Assembly (NCBI GenBank): GCA_036365145.1
Contig: JAEOAD010000015.1
Coordinates: 5,511,501 to 5,575,500, forward strand
Direction of reading: 5' to 3'
Source: Orientallactaga sibirica
Lineage: Eukaryota > Chordata > Mammalia > Rodentia > Dipodidae
DNA length: 64,000 nucleotides
Part shown: piece after piece, positions 1-9,304 of the stretch
Position numbering within the stretch: position 1 is the stretch's first letter
How the letters are laid out: each line of letters opens with the position of its first letter
Notes under the pieces: model-generated
What the model was told of the DNA's origin: nothing
Seen by the model: the letters and a program-made list of their open reading frames with translations, nothing else
Databases searched by the model: none
Position numbers and translations under genes: made by a program

Positions 1-160
1 TAAGATATCTATTTTTGGTAACAGACTTTTACAAGTAGAATCATAAACACTTAACCACAACAACCCATTAAACAAATTCAAATAATCAGAATTTCTCCTG
101 TCCTAATCTTTGCTTTCATTAAGTCTGAATATAAAATATATTACTTAAAACAGGAATCTA

Positions 161-317
161 AGCTGGGCATGGTGGCACACACCTTTAATCCCAGTACTCA
201 GGAGGAAGAGGTAGAAGGATCGCTGTGAGTTCAAGGCCACCCTGAGACCACATAGTGAATTCCAGGTCAGCCTGGACTAGAGTGAGACTCTATCTCGAAA
301 AACCAAAAACAAAAAAA
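161..317 (+). mobile_element. B1 SINE
   Basis: 7SL-derived SINE beginning GCTGGGCATGGTGGC and ending in an A-rich tail. It is flanked by a 9-bp target duplication with one mismatch (AGGAATCTA at 152-160, AGGAATATA at 318-326), which fixes both ends. Confidence 0.92.
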
Positions 318-506
318 AGGAATATAAATTAGGATTTTCATGGCTGTATATAAATTGTTTCAGGTGGTAATACTTAGTATACCTAGGCCTAAAATAAACA
401 TACTGTGTGAATGATATCTTCATTTTCATTGATAATAAAGTTACAGAATAATATACATTTCCACATAACTAGTCATTCTTTGCAAAACTTGGGCATTCAA
501 ATTATG

Positions 507-652
507 CTTTTTTTTTTCCTGGCTTTTTAAAGCATGGTTTTACTCTAGCCCAGGCTGACCTGGAACTCACTCTGACCCAGGCAGGCCCTGAACTCATGGT
601 GATCCTCCTACCTCAGTTCCTGAGTGCTGGGATTAAAGTTGTATGCCAGCAC
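507..652 (-). mobile_element. B1 SINE, antisense
   Basis: Reads T-run, then CTCTAGCCCAGGCTGACCTGG, then GCTGGGATTAAAG, which is B1 in reverse. The part after the T-run is diverged (AAAGCATGGTTTTAC), so this is an older copy. Confidence 0.88.
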
Positions 653-673
653 ACCTACAAAAATTATATTTTT

Positions 674-823
674 GCCAGGCGTGATGGTGCACGCCTTTAA
701 TCCCAGCACTCAAGAGGCAGAGGTAGGAGGATCACTGTGAGTTCGAGGCCACCCTGAGACTACATAGTGAATTCCAGGTCAGCCTGAGCTAGAGTGAGAC
801 CCTACCTCGGAAAAAAAAAAAAA
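674..823 (+). mobile_element. B1 SINE
   Basis: Near-complete copy from GCCAGGCGTGATGG to CCTACCTCGG. The A-tail runs straight into an AT dinucleotide repeat, so the tail probably seeded that repeat. Confidence 0.92.
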
Positions 824-894
<71 letters not shown>

Positions 895-944
895 TAAATA
901 TATATATATAATATATATAAGAATATATATATATATATATATAT
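824..944. repeat. (AT)n microsatellite
   Basis: About 120 bp of AT dinucleotides broken by AAATAA, ACAT and AAGA interruptions. The Tyr/Ile/Phe-rich open frames here are artefacts of the repeat. Confidence 0.95.
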
Positions 945-1085
945 TCTTGAATTAAAGTCAGAAAAAACATTTCTGAACATATCTAAAAAAAAGTAAAATA
1001 GCTATAACAATAAGACAAATCATGTATTTTTAATCATTTACTATTTTATTCAAAATAACAAAAAATACCTTGGGAAAGTATATCT

Positions 1086-1290
1086 AGGACTAGAGAGATG
1101 GCTTAGCAGTTAAGGTGCTTGCCTGCAAAACCTAAGGACCCAGATTCCATTCCCCAGAACCGACATAAGCCAGATAGCATGGTGGTGCATGCGTATGAAG
1201 TTCATCAGCAGCGGCTGGAGGCCCTAGTGCACCCATTCTCTGTCTCTCTATCTGCCTCTTTCTCTCAGATAAATAAATAAAAATACATTA
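1086..1290 (+). mobile_element. DIP SINE
   Basis: tRNA-derived head (AGAGAGATGGCTTAGCAG, AAGGTGCTTGCCTGC), body with CAGCGGCTGGAGGCCC, and an AAATAAATAAA tail. The variant head GGACTAG and the changed B box suggest an older copy. Confidence 0.9.
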
Positions 1291-1351
1291 TTTTTTTAAA
1301 AGTACACCTACTAGCTGCCAGAGGAATTTTAAAACCGTTACTAAAGCAAGC

Positions 1352-1513
1352 CAGTGTGCCAGCCAGGAGAACAACAGCTGAACATCTTCATTCATTGCTC
1401 TCTACTTCCTCAGTGCAGGACCAGCTGCCTCCTGTTCCTGATCCCATGCCTTCCCACCATAATGGACTGTATTTTCTGAAACTGTAATTCAGAATAAACC
1501 TTTTGTTACTTTT
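1352..1513 (+). mobile_element. MaLR LTR fragment (ORR1/MT-like 3' part)
   Basis: Contains the sequence order typical of the 3' half of rodent MaLR LTRs: CTACTTCCTCAGTGCAGG, GCTGCCTCCTGTTCCTG, CACCATAATGGACTGTA, then CAGAATAAACC as the polyadenylation signal region. The 5' part of the LTR is missing. Confidence 0.65.
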
Positions 1514-1521
1514 TTTAAAAA

Positions 1522-1713
1522 AGGATGGAGACATGGCTTAGCAGTTAAAGCATCTCACAGGACCCATGTAAGCCAGATGCACAAGGGGGCGCATGCATCT
1601 GGAATTCATTTGCAGTGGGTAGAGGCCCTGGCACACCCATTCTCTTTCTCTCTCTCTCTGTTTGTCTCTGCCTCTTTGTCTTTCTCAAATAAATAAATAA
1701 AATATATTTAAAA
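1522..1713 (+). mobile_element. DIP SINE
   Basis: Copy with a short deletion in the tRNA-like region: the stretch between AAAGCATCTC and GGACCCATG lacks the usual TGCCTGCAAAGCC segment. The tail is AAATAAATAAATAAAA. Confidence 0.88.
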
Positions 1714-1730
1714 AAAAAAAAAGCAAACCA

Positions 1731-1950
1731 GGGCTGGAGAGATGGCTTAGTAGTTAAGGCACTTGCCTACAAAACCAAAGGACCGAGATTTGATTCCCCA
1801 ATACCCACCAAAGTCAGATATACAAGGTGGTACATGAGTCTGGATGTTATCTACAGTGGCTAGAGATCCTGGTAGGTCCATTCTGTCTCTCTCGTTCTCT
1901 CTCTCTCTTCCTTTCTCAAATAAATAAGTAAATAAATAATTTTTTTAAAA
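1731..1950 (+). mobile_element. DIP SINE
   Basis: Begins GGGCTGGAGAGATGGC directly after the previous element's A-rich tail. It has a CT-rich pre-tail and an AAATAAGTAAATAAAT tail. Confidence 0.92.
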
Positions 1951-1962
1951 AAACTGGACCTT

Positions 1963-2178
1963 GGGAGCTGGAGAGATAGCTTAGCAATTAAGGCACTTGC
2001 CTGCAAAACTTAGCACAACCCCAGTTCGTTTACCCAGTATCCACACAAAGCTGGATGTACAAAGTGGCACATGCATCTGGAGTTCATTTGCAATGGCTAC
2101 AGGCCCCGGCATGCTCACCCATCCATTCATTCATACATTTTCTCTCTCTGCTTGCAAATAAATAATAAAATTTAAAAG
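1963..2178 (+). mobile_element. DIP SINE
   Basis: Third DIP in a row on the same strand. An imperfect target duplication brackets it (AACTGGACCTT before, AATCTGGACCTTT after), so it landed just after the 1731 copy. Confidence 0.9.
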
Positions 2179-2202
2179 AAAGAAATCTGGACCTTTCTTC
2201 TG

Positions 2203-2210
2203 TTTTTTTT

Positions 2211-2240
<30 letters not shown>
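2203..2240. repeat. T-run and (GTTTT)n
   Basis: A homopolymer T tract followed by about six GTTTT units. Confidence 0.9.
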
Positions 2241-2241
<1 letters not shown>

Positions 2242-2320
2242 GCCACTAGAGTGGGTGAATGAGGCAGGGCATGAATGTGAACTTTTCTCTAAAAGTTACC
2301 CACACTTTAACATACAAAAG

Positions 2321-2482
2321 CTTTTTTTTTTTTGGGGGGGGGGTTCGAGGTATGGTCTTACTCTAGCCCAGGCTGACCTGGAATTCACTCTGTATTCTCA
2401 GGGTGGCCTTGAACTCACTGCGATCCTCCTACCTCTGCCTCCCAAGTGCTGGGATTAAAGGCGTGGGCCACCATGCCTGGCA
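2321..2482 (-). mobile_element. B1 SINE, antisense
   Basis: T-run plus a G8-9 run, then the full reverse B1 to CCACCATGCCTGGCA. Confidence 0.92.
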
Positions 2483-2513
2483 AGAACTTTTAAACTTACA
2501 AAATCTTCATATG

Positions 2514-2665
2514 GCCAGGCATGGTGGCTCATGCCTTTAATCCCAGCACTAGGGAGGTAGAGCTAGGATTGCTATGAGTTTGAAGCCAGTCTGGGACTAC
2601 AGAGTGAATTCCAGGTCAGCCTGGGCTAGAGTGAGACCTTATCTCAATAAAACAAACAATAAACA
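2514..2665 (+). mobile_element. B1 SINE
   Basis: Starts GCCAGGCATGGTGGCTC. The tail is CTCAATAAAACAAACAAT. Confidence 0.92.
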
Positions 2666-2761
2666 AAATCTACACATACAAAACAACATTATAAAATCAA
2701 TACAAAAGGGTCAACTTAAAGTAAAATTGTGCCTCAAATACCTTTAGAATAAGTAGAAATT

Positions 2762-2872
2762 TTAAATGTTGGCGCCTTCATTTGGAAGCAAAGTTCTATC
2801 GTGTGATCTTGTCTGGTCCTTGATTTTATCATCAAAGTCAGTTCCAGTTACTTTTCCATTATACGAAGAGAT
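2762..2872 (-). CDS. Candidate terminal coding exon (36 codons plus stop), gene unknown
   Basis: On the minus strand a pyrimidine-rich 3' splice site (CTTTCTTCTACTCTAG, AG at 2873-2874) is followed by 36 open codons ending in TAA at 2762-2764. The other two frames close within about ten codons. The peptide starts ISSYNGKVTGTDFDDK and ends TLLPNEGANI. It is hydrophilic, with no obvious membrane segment or domain. I do not recognise the protein. The sequence lies between SINEs and does not look like a repeat I know. If real, this would be the last coding exon of a minus-strand gene whose earlier exons lie at higher coordinates, and an AATAAA on the minus strand at 1045-1050 could serve its 3' UTR. 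No other exon of such a gene was found in the window. A chance open frame or an unrecognised old repeat remains quite possible. Confidence 0.33.
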   Translation of the reverse strand: MSSYNGKVTGTDFDDKIKDQTRSHDRTLLPNEGANI

Positions 2873-3007
2873 CTAGAGTAGAAGAAAGAAGGCACATTCA
2901 GGCCACTACCATTATTGCACATTCTGGATTTTATGACATGTCACTATTGCTGCAAACATACGAAGATTTTTAGGCAGATGCTCTACTTTGTTAAGAAATG
3001 CCAGTTC

Positions 3008-3140
3008 TGCTGGGCATGGTGGTGCAAGCCTTTAATTCCAGCACTTGGGAGGCTGAGGTAGGAGGATCACTGTGAGTTCAAGGTCAGCCTGAGACTACAT
3101 AGTGAATTTCAGATCAGCCTGGGCCAGAGTGAGACCCTAC
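3008..3140 (+). mobile_element. B1 SINE with expanded tail
   Basis: B1 from GCTGGGCATGGTGG to GAGACCCTAC. The A-tail has been replaced by the purine tract at 3141-3428. The duplication AATGCCAGTT occurs at 2997-3006 and again at 3429-3438, so the whole purine tract lies inside the insertion. Confidence 0.92.
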
Positions 3141-3428
3141 AAGAAAGGGGAGGGCAGGGGAGGAGAGGGGAGAAGAAGAGAATGGAGGGGAGGGGAGGGG
3201 AGGGGAGGGGAGGAGAGGGGAGGGGAGAGAGGGAGGGAGGGAGTGGGGAGAGAGAGAGAGAGAAGGAAGGGAGGGAGGGAGGGAGGGAGGGAGGGAGGAA
3301 GGAAGGAAGGAAGGAAGGAAGGAAGGAAGGAAGGAAGGAAGGAAGGAAGGAAGGGAGGAAGGGAGGGGAGAGAAAAAGAAAGAGAGAAAGAGAGGAGGGA
3401 GGGAAGGAGGAAGGGAAGACAAGCAAGC
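3141..3428. repeat. Purine tract (GGGGA/GGGA/GGAA)n
   Basis: About 290 bp of almost pure purine on the plus strand, in blocks: GGGGA, then GGGA, then GGAA units, then mixed. Several open frames here on both strands encode only Gly/Arg/Glu or Ser/Pro/Leu repeats and are not genes. Confidence 0.95.
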
Positions 3429-3494
3429 AATGCCAGTTTCCATTTCTGTCATTTCTGCAGGTGGAGGAAAAAATGTTGAAATAAAGATTAAAGG

Positions 3495-3790
3495 TACAGG
3501 GATGACAGTTAAGTGTGCTTCTTGCACAAGCCTAAGACCAGAAGAGTTCGAATCTCCAGCTTCTACATACACAGTTGAGCATGGCCAATGGGGAACAGAG
3601 ATCCAAAAATCGTCAGAAACCCACAAGCTCTGGAATCAGTAAAGAGACTCCAGCTGTAAGACGAGACAAGGTGAAGAGCAATAGAGTTCTGCTTTTCTGC
3701 TCCACTTTGGCTACCATAGGCCAGTGACCTCTGCTGCAGATGAACATATGGGGCACCATACCACACCACACCATATACACACACTATATT
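3495..3790 (+). mobile_element. B4-type SINE, diverged
   Basis: Order of blocks fits B4: a tRNA/ID-like head (GGATGACAGTTAAG, CTTGCACAAGCCTAAGACC, GAGTTCGAATCTCCAGC), a short B1-like middle, then AGACAAGGTGAAGAGC and AGTGACCTCTGCTGCAGATG followed by CA-rich sequence. Confidence 0.55.
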
Positions 3791-3989
3791 ACCCACACAT
3801 ACAAATTTTTAAATAACATTAAAGGTATAGCTAAGTATATAAAGCTGATGAGAGGTCAAATGACTTTTTTTAAAAGGTCAGACCACTAAAGGAGGTATAC
3901 AACAAATTTAAGTTTGCACTAGAGTCTCAAAAAAAGGAATGGAGCCTAGAAAAATCAGCACACTCAGAGCTGTTGAGGTCACCCTGGCA

Positions 3990-4446
3990 AAAGTGGGCTC
4001 AGGACCTACTCTGTTTCAGATAAATCGAACAATAAGAAAAACAGGAGTTCCAGAATAAGATAATTCTGGGACAGAGAAGAATCCAATATTATGGCCAACA
4101 TTTAAATCTGGTGTGAGACAGATAGGACAAACTAGAGTTACTAACAATGCTGAATGTTCCTACTCCACCTTAAAATAACCATAAAACAGTGGGGAGTTTG
4201 GAGGCGGGGCTGTCCTACTAAGAAATCAAGCTGGAGCTGATCTGGAAACCTCTTCCCTATTGACTAATAAGTCACTGATGCTGGTAAGAGCAATGTAATC
4301 TGTTGGGGAACAAAGTCTTAACCAGCAGTGGACCCTGCAAGCTCTAAAGATGGCCAGCCAGGCCAAGTGTGACAACTGGTACAACAGTGTTCTCTGATTA
4401 GATTTGAAACATCCATGGGAGAGGGAATTCATGCCTGGCACTTATT
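3990..4446 (+). mobile_element. L1 3' UTR region, part 1
   Basis: Resembles rodent L1 3' UTR: GGAAACCTCTTCCCTATTGAC, AAGTCACTGATGCTGGTAAG, GCCAGCCAGGCC, GGGAATTCATGCCTGGCAC. The final motif recurs at about 45308-45335 next to another L1, which supports a repeat origin. It continues at 4925 after two SINE insertions. The 5' edge is unclear. Confidence 0.5.
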
Positions 4447-4470
4447 TTTCTTCTTTATTCATTTATTTGG

Positions 4471-4501
<31 letters not shown>

Positions 4502-4673
4502 GGTCAGAGAGAGAGAGAGACAATGAGTGCACCAGGGCCTCCAGCCAGTGCAAACCAACTTTAGATGCATGCTCCCTCTTGTGCATCTGGCTTACAGGGA
4601 TACTGGGAAATCAAACCTGGGTCTTTAGGCTTCACAGACAAGCACCTTAACCACCAAGCTGTCTCTCTAGCCT
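4447..4673 (-). mobile_element. DIP SINE, antisense
   Basis: Starts with ATTCATTTATTTGGGAGACAG and (GA)n and ends at CTCTCTAGCC, the reverse of the tRNA-like head. Confidence 0.9.
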
Positions 4674-4680
4674 AAAATAT

Positions 4681-4842
4681 CTTTTTTGGTTTGGGGGGGG
4701 GGGGTTTGAGATAGGGTTTCACTCTAGCCCAGACTAGCCTGGAATTTACTATGTAGTCTCAGGGTGGCCTCAAACTCACTGCGACCCTCTTACCACTGCC
4801 TCCCAAGTGCTGGGATTAAAGGTGTGCTCCACTATGCCTGGC
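4681..4842 (-). mobile_element. B1 SINE, antisense
   Basis: Begins with a T and G run, then GAGATAGGGTTTCACTC, and ends CCACTATGCCTGGC. Confidence 0.9.
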
Positions 4843-4924
4843 ACTTTAAACCTAATACAAAGCCTGTGGCTGGGGAGTAAACACCACCAGGGAAAAGTAC
4901 TACATTTATTTAACTAAAAACTTA

Positions 4925-5285
4925 AGTTTATGCCCATATATTAATGTTACTCTCTCTTTTCAGATGGTGATAATCACTAGGAAGACTCAAATTCATCAAA
5001 GTGCTCAGAAGTGACAGTAGAATGTTTATAACTAAGTGCAGCTTCTAAATGACACCTCCAAGGCTCAGGAACTACTGCAGAAGAGGTGGCAAGACACATA
5101 CCCAGAGACTCAAGGATCATTGCAAAAGAGGTAGTGGAAAGAATGGAAGATCCAAAGGAAGAAGACAAGTGCTCTGTAATACTGTCTTCCAAACACAAGG
5201 TGACTGTGGCATTCAAGACCTCACAATGGCTTACACTTCCCTAGACAAGACCTACATGATAGAAGAGGAAAACAATGATGACATC
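4925..5285 (+). mobile_element. L1 3' UTR region, part 2
   Basis: Rodent L1 3' UTR blocks: AGTGCTCAGAAGTGACAG, CCAAGGCTCAGGAACTACTG, CAGAAGAGGTGGCAAGAC, GTCTTCCAAACACAAGGTGA. It is cut at ACATC (5281-5285) by the MaLR element and resumes at 7511. Confidence 0.6.
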
Positions 5286-5814
5286 TGTGGTAGTTTGAAT
5301 GAATGTCCCCTATAGACTCAGGTGTTTTATTAAGCTTGGATCTCCAGCCACCTGGATGGAGGAAGTATCACTGGAGGTGGATCTAAATTCTGGAAGCCAG
5401 CTTTTTTTTTTTTTTATTGACAACTTCTATACTTACATACAAAAAATCATTATATTTCCCTCCCTCCCCCATTCCCCTTTAGAACTCCAATCTCCATCGT
5501 ATCCCCTCCCTCTCTCCATTAGTCTCTCGTTTAATTTGATGTCATCATCTTTTTCTTCTATTATGAAGGTCTTGCGAAGGTATTGCTAGGTACTACAAGG
5601 TCATGGATATTGAGGCCAATTTCTGTCTGGGCAGTTGCATTGTAAGGAGTCATACCCTTCCTTTGGCTCTTCCATTCTATCCAACCCCTAGAAGCCAGCT
5701 TCTTCTACCACAGATGGAACTTCCCCTAGATCTGTAAGCTTGAAATAAATCCCATTCCTCCCACACACTGTGCCTGGTTTGGATATTCATCCCAGCATCA
5801 TGAAACTGTCTACA
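5286..5814 (+). mobile_element. MaLR 5' LTR
   Basis: Starts TGTGGTAGTTTGAATG. The downstream R/U5-like part has AAGCTTGAAATAAATCCC (polyadenylation signal region) and ends GAAACTGTCTACA. About 290 bp of it is a later L1 insertion. Confidence 0.82.
5404..5690 (-). mobile_element. L1 3' end, antisense insertion in the LTR
   Basis: Begins with a T-run and ATTGACAACTTC, the reverse of an L1 3' terminus ending in ...TTGTCAAT and poly(A). It is flanked by an 11-bp duplication GAAGCCAGCTT (5393-5403 and 5691-5701), the mark of L1 retrotransposition. A related antisense segment is at 35840. Confidence 0.75.
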
Positions 5815-7044
5815 ACAGAAATTTGGTACTGGATTGGTGGGGTCTTGCTGAGATGATGCTGACCAAGTGGATTTTGGTCTTTTGGAACTAATGTACTAGA
5901 GAAATGTATATGGACTTGGTACTTGGGATGAAGACTTCCAGCGTGGTGAGCCAAATTTTAAGGGCTATTCTGATGAGACTTTGAAAATGGTAAGTGCCGA
6001 GAGAATTGTGTTAGCTTATGAACTTTCAAAGGGGAAGTAAGACAGCAGAACACTTTGTTGGAACTGGGATACTGGCATAAGGGGTGGCTGCATTCATTTG
6101 TCCAAGCCCTAAAAGTTTGATCAAGGTTGAATTTAAAAGTAATGGACTGGTGTGATTGGTGGAAGATATAGAACTGAAAGATGTACAATTTAAGATTGGA
6201 AAAATTCAAGTAAGTTTAAAATTACTGACACAGAGACAAGTTTTAGGTTACTGAAGTTGCTACTGTCAAGTAGATTTCTACCATTAAGGATGGCACAACT
6301 ACTTTACACTGAAACAATGGAAGAGATGCCTAAGGTAAGTTCCATCCAGAAAAGACTGAATGGTAGAAATGCAAACTCTTTTAAAAGGAGATGACTGAAG
6401 GGGAAAATTCTGTGAAAGAAACCCGGTTATTTCTTCCTGGGATTAATAAAATGGCTGTATCTCTGTACACCTGATATTGGTTTGAAAAGCATAAAAAAAT
6501 GCATTGAGTAGATCATGAATTTCACACAGTTCCATGAGCCACTGCTAAAATGTGGCATGGGAAGCAGGGCAATGTCACTTGGCAGAGAGGCCAGTGAGGC
6601 CATTGTTAAGATGAACTGTGATTTGCAATGGAGATGGGAGTAAATTCTGGATATACCAGGACTGTGTCAAGGCTACCATGGAGCACTGCTGTCTTGGGAT
6701 GGATGTTTTCTATGGCTACTCAGCCCAGTGGTAGGGATGGAAATTAGAAATCCAGAGACTGTCACCACTGGTTATGGTACTGGACTTAAATTTCAGATGT
6801 TTGATGTTTATTTGATAGCTATTAATTTTTGTATTGGTTCAGTCTCTCTTTGTTATGACTTATACAATGGAAATGTTTACTCTGTGCCATTATATGTTGG
6901 AAGTATGTAACCTGTTCGATTTTATAGGATTTACAGTTGAAGAACAGTCTTAAAGTTGGTAAAGACTATAGGGGCCCTGGAAGTTGCACAGAATACAATT
7001 TGCAATGTGAGATGATTATGAGTCAATGGGGACCAGGGGCAGAT
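5815..7044 (+). mobile_element. MaLR internal region
   Basis: Opens ACAGAAATTTGGTACTGGATTGG, the usual MaLR internal start after the LTR. The last 150 bp contain GTTTACTCTGTGCCATTAT and a terminal purine tract, also seen in the second MaLR near 55680. No gag, pol or env frame is visible. Confidence 0.8.
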
Positions 7045-7253
7045 TGTGGTAATTTGAATATATGTCTCCTATTGACTCAAGTGTTAAGTTAAACTTGTAA
7101 CTTGGATCTCCAGGTGCCTGGCTAGAGGGGGTATTACTGGAAATGGATCCTGGAGTCTAGACCTATGGTGTCACCAGTGGTGGATCTGAATTCTAGCCCA
7201 AAGGTATAAGAGAGCAGTTTGAGCTCTGAGGCTCATGCTTGTTTGTGCTTGCC

Positions 7254-7314
<61 letters not shown>

Positions 7315-7505
7315 ATCTACCCAGCTATCTATCTACTTTGTTGGCTGCTGGTGGTTTTTCTTTCTTCTTGGATCTGTGAAAGGAAGCCAGCTTCTTCTGC
7401 TATTGATGGAACTTCCCCAGATCTATAAGCTTGAAATAAATTCCATTCTTCCCATAAACTGTGCTGATCTGGATGTTTAATCCCAGCATTGCAAAACTGT
7501 TTACA
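7045..7505 (+). mobile_element. MaLR 3' LTR
   Basis: Starts TGTGGTAATTTGAATAT and ends CTGTTTACA. It lacks the L1 insertion of its partner LTR, so that insertion came after MaLR integration. A CTAT repeat has expanded in its centre. Confidence 0.82.
7254..7312. repeat. (CTAT)n microsatellite
   Basis: About 14 tandem CTAT units inside the 3' LTR. The 5' LTR has no equivalent expansion. Confidence 0.95.
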
Positions 7506-7510
7506 ACATC

Positions 7511-7655
7511 CAAATAGAAAAGGGACTACGTGAAAAGATTAAGAGATTCAGTAAATGTGGGATAGGGAGACAGAAAAGAGGGTGGCAGTGGTAGAAAGGG
7601 ATTATGATCATAATATATTGTCCATGTATGGAGAGTGTCAATAAAAAGAAAGAAA
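7511..7655 (+). mobile_element. L1 3' end, part 3
   Basis: Continues the L1 broken at 5285: GGGATAGGGAGACAG, GGGATTATGATCATAATATA, GTGTCAATAAAAAG. The same terminal motif is at 60266-60320. Confidence 0.65.
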
Positions 7656-7666
7656 TGTAAGTGTTA

Positions 7667-7745
7667 ATGGCTTCAGCTTTACCACTGAGGGTAAAGTTTG
7701 CATCTGAGGCAAGTACTCTACCAACAAAGCTATATCCCCAGCTCC
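7667..7745 (-). mobile_element. ID-like SINE fragment, antisense
   Basis: GCAAGTACTCTACCAACAAAGC then TATCCCCAGCTC is the reverse of an ID-type tRNA head. Confidence 0.5.
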
Positions 7746-8028
7746 CTCTCTCCCAAACTAAGCTTTACACTAATATTTCCTCAAATCACAAATCAGGTCC
7801 CACAGATAATCATTAATATCACAGGTCAGTTTAGGAACTTGAGCTACTTAACTCTATGATCCCCGGGCCTAGCATGCCTTATTCAAAACACTAAACATTC
7901 TGGGAGTCTACTCTCTCTTATTTTCATGCCCATAGTACTTTTTGCTTTCTCACTCCTCTCATTTATTCTACCACTGCCATCCTTCATTCCATACAAATGG
8001 CTAGATATGTTTAAAAAAAAAAAAAAAA

Positions 8029-8190
8029 GCTGGGTGTGGCGGCACACGCCTTTAAGACCAGCACTCGGGAGGCAGAGGTAAGAGGATCACCATGAGTTCA
8101 AGGCCACCCTGAGACTACATAGTGAATTCCAGGTCAGCCTGGACTAGAGTGAGATCCTACCTTGAAAAACAAAAAAAAACAAACAAAAAA
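8029..8190 (+). mobile_element. B1 SINE
   Basis: GCTGGGTGTGGCGGCACACGCC to CTACCTTGAAAAAC, with an A-rich tail interrupted by C residues. The 280 bp before it (7746-8028) hold nothing I can assign. Confidence 0.92.
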
Positions 8191-8191
8191 A

Positions 8192-8932
8192 AAGTTCAAC
8201 ATCACCAATTATCAGGGAAATGCAATTTAAAATTACAATAAGATATCATCTCACTTAAATAAGGGTAACTAACATCAAAGAGACAAAAGATAACAAGTGT
8301 GGGTACAGATTGGAGAAAAGGGAACCCTTGTACAATCATTGCTAGAATATGAATTAGTACTGCTATTATGGAAAACAGTATGGAGATTCCTCAAAAAATT
8401 AAAAATAAAACTACCATATGATCAAACAATCTCATTTCTGAGCATGCATCCAAAGGAAACAAAATCAGTAAATCAGTATATCAAAGAGACATCTGCACGC
8501 TCATGCTCACTGCAGTACTATGACAAATGAAAACAACTGAAGTACCCATCAACTGATGAATGGATAAAGATAATGTGGTATACATACACAATAGAATGTA
8601 TTCAGCCGTAAAATAGAATGAAATCCTGTTATTTGTGCCAACATGGATGAAAGTGAAGATCATTATGTTAATTGAAACAAGCCAGGCACTGAAAGACAAG
8701 GACTGCATAATATCACCCATATGTGGAACATAAAAAGTTGATCTCATCAACATTCAGAATAATATGGTATACCACAGGCTAGGGACAGTAGGAACAGAAA
8801 GTTATGAGGAAAGATTGATCAATGGGTACTAAGTTAAATAGGATTAAGAAATTCTGGTGCTTTATTGCATAGTGGTATGACTATAGCTATAACAATGTAG
8901 TATATATTTCAAAAAGCTAGAAGGGATTTAAT
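8192..8932 (+). mobile_element. L1M-type 3' region (end of ORF2 and 3' UTR)
   Basis: Classic L1 order: ATCACCAATTATCAGGGAAAT, AAGATATCATCTCACTT, GGAGAAAAGGGAACCC, TAAAACTACCATATGATC, ATGGATAAAGATAATGTGGTA, GAATGTATTCAGCCGTAAAA. Reading frames are broken throughout. A B1 at 8933 interrupts it. Confidence 0.88.
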
Positions 8933-9065
8933 GCTGGGTATGGTAGTACATGCTTTTAATTCCAGTACTAGGAAGGTAGAAGTAGAAGGATCACCATGAG
9001 TTCAAGGCCAGCCTGAGAGACTACATAATGAATTCCAGGCCAGTTTGGCCTACAGCCCTACCTTG
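8933..9065 (+). mobile_element. B1 SINE with expanded tail
   Basis: GCTGGGTATGGTAGTACATGC to CCTACCTTGGGG. The target duplication GGATTTAA (8924-8931 and 9297-9304) encloses both the B1 and the purine tract that replaced its tail. Confidence 0.9.
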
Positions 9066-9296
9066 GGGAAGAGGGAAAGAAAAGAGAAAGACAGGGAGGA
9101 AGGGAGGGAAAGGGAGGGGGAGAGGGAGGGCAAATGGAGGGTAAGGGAAGGGAGAGGGAAGGCAAAGGGAGGGAGATGGATGGGAGAGGAAGGGGTAGAG
9201 GAAGGAAGGAAGAGAGGAAGGAAGGAAGGGAGGGAGGGAGGAAGGAAGGGAAGGAGGGAAGGAGGGAGGGAGGGACGGACGGAGGGAGGAAGGGAT
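9066..9296. repeat. Purine tract (GGGA/GGAA)n
   Basis: About 230 bp of GGGAGGGAA-type repeats with no long pyrimidine interruption on the plus strand. The 90-residue Gly/Arg/Glu frame here is an artefact. Confidence 0.95.
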
Positions 9297-9304
9297 GGAT
9301 TTAA

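Larger units (their letters stand above)
5286..7505 (+). mobile_element. Full-length MaLR (ERVL-type) retrotransposon
   Basis: Two similar LTRs (5286-5814 and 7045-7505) enclose about 1.2 kb of internal sequence. The 5-bp target duplication ACATC lies at 5281-5285 and 7506-7510. LTRs start TGTGGTA and end ACA. The internal part ends in a purine-rich tract (ACCAGGGGCAGAT) just before the 3' LTR. No long open frame survives, as expected for MaLRs, which are non-coding passengers. It interrupts an L1 3' UTR. Confidence 0.85.

Noticed and set aside
789..980. Tyr/Ile-rich short frames
   Set aside because: Translation of an (AT)n microsatellite.
1086..2178. Regularly spaced similar repeats that could suggest a tandem array or a CRISPR-like layout
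   Set aside because: They are four separate DIP insertions with different tails and, where visible, their own target duplications; spacing is irregular and the repeats are about 200 bp.
3102..3626. Long open frames on both strands (Gly/Arg/Glu-rich and Ser/Pro/Leu-rich)
   Set aside because: They translate the purine repeat only, change frame freely and have mirror partners on the other strand.
4930..5050. Strong plus-strand splice acceptor (CTCTCTTTTCAG) followed by ATG
   Set aside because: It is inside sequence that reads as L1 3' UTR, and the frame closes after 16 codons.
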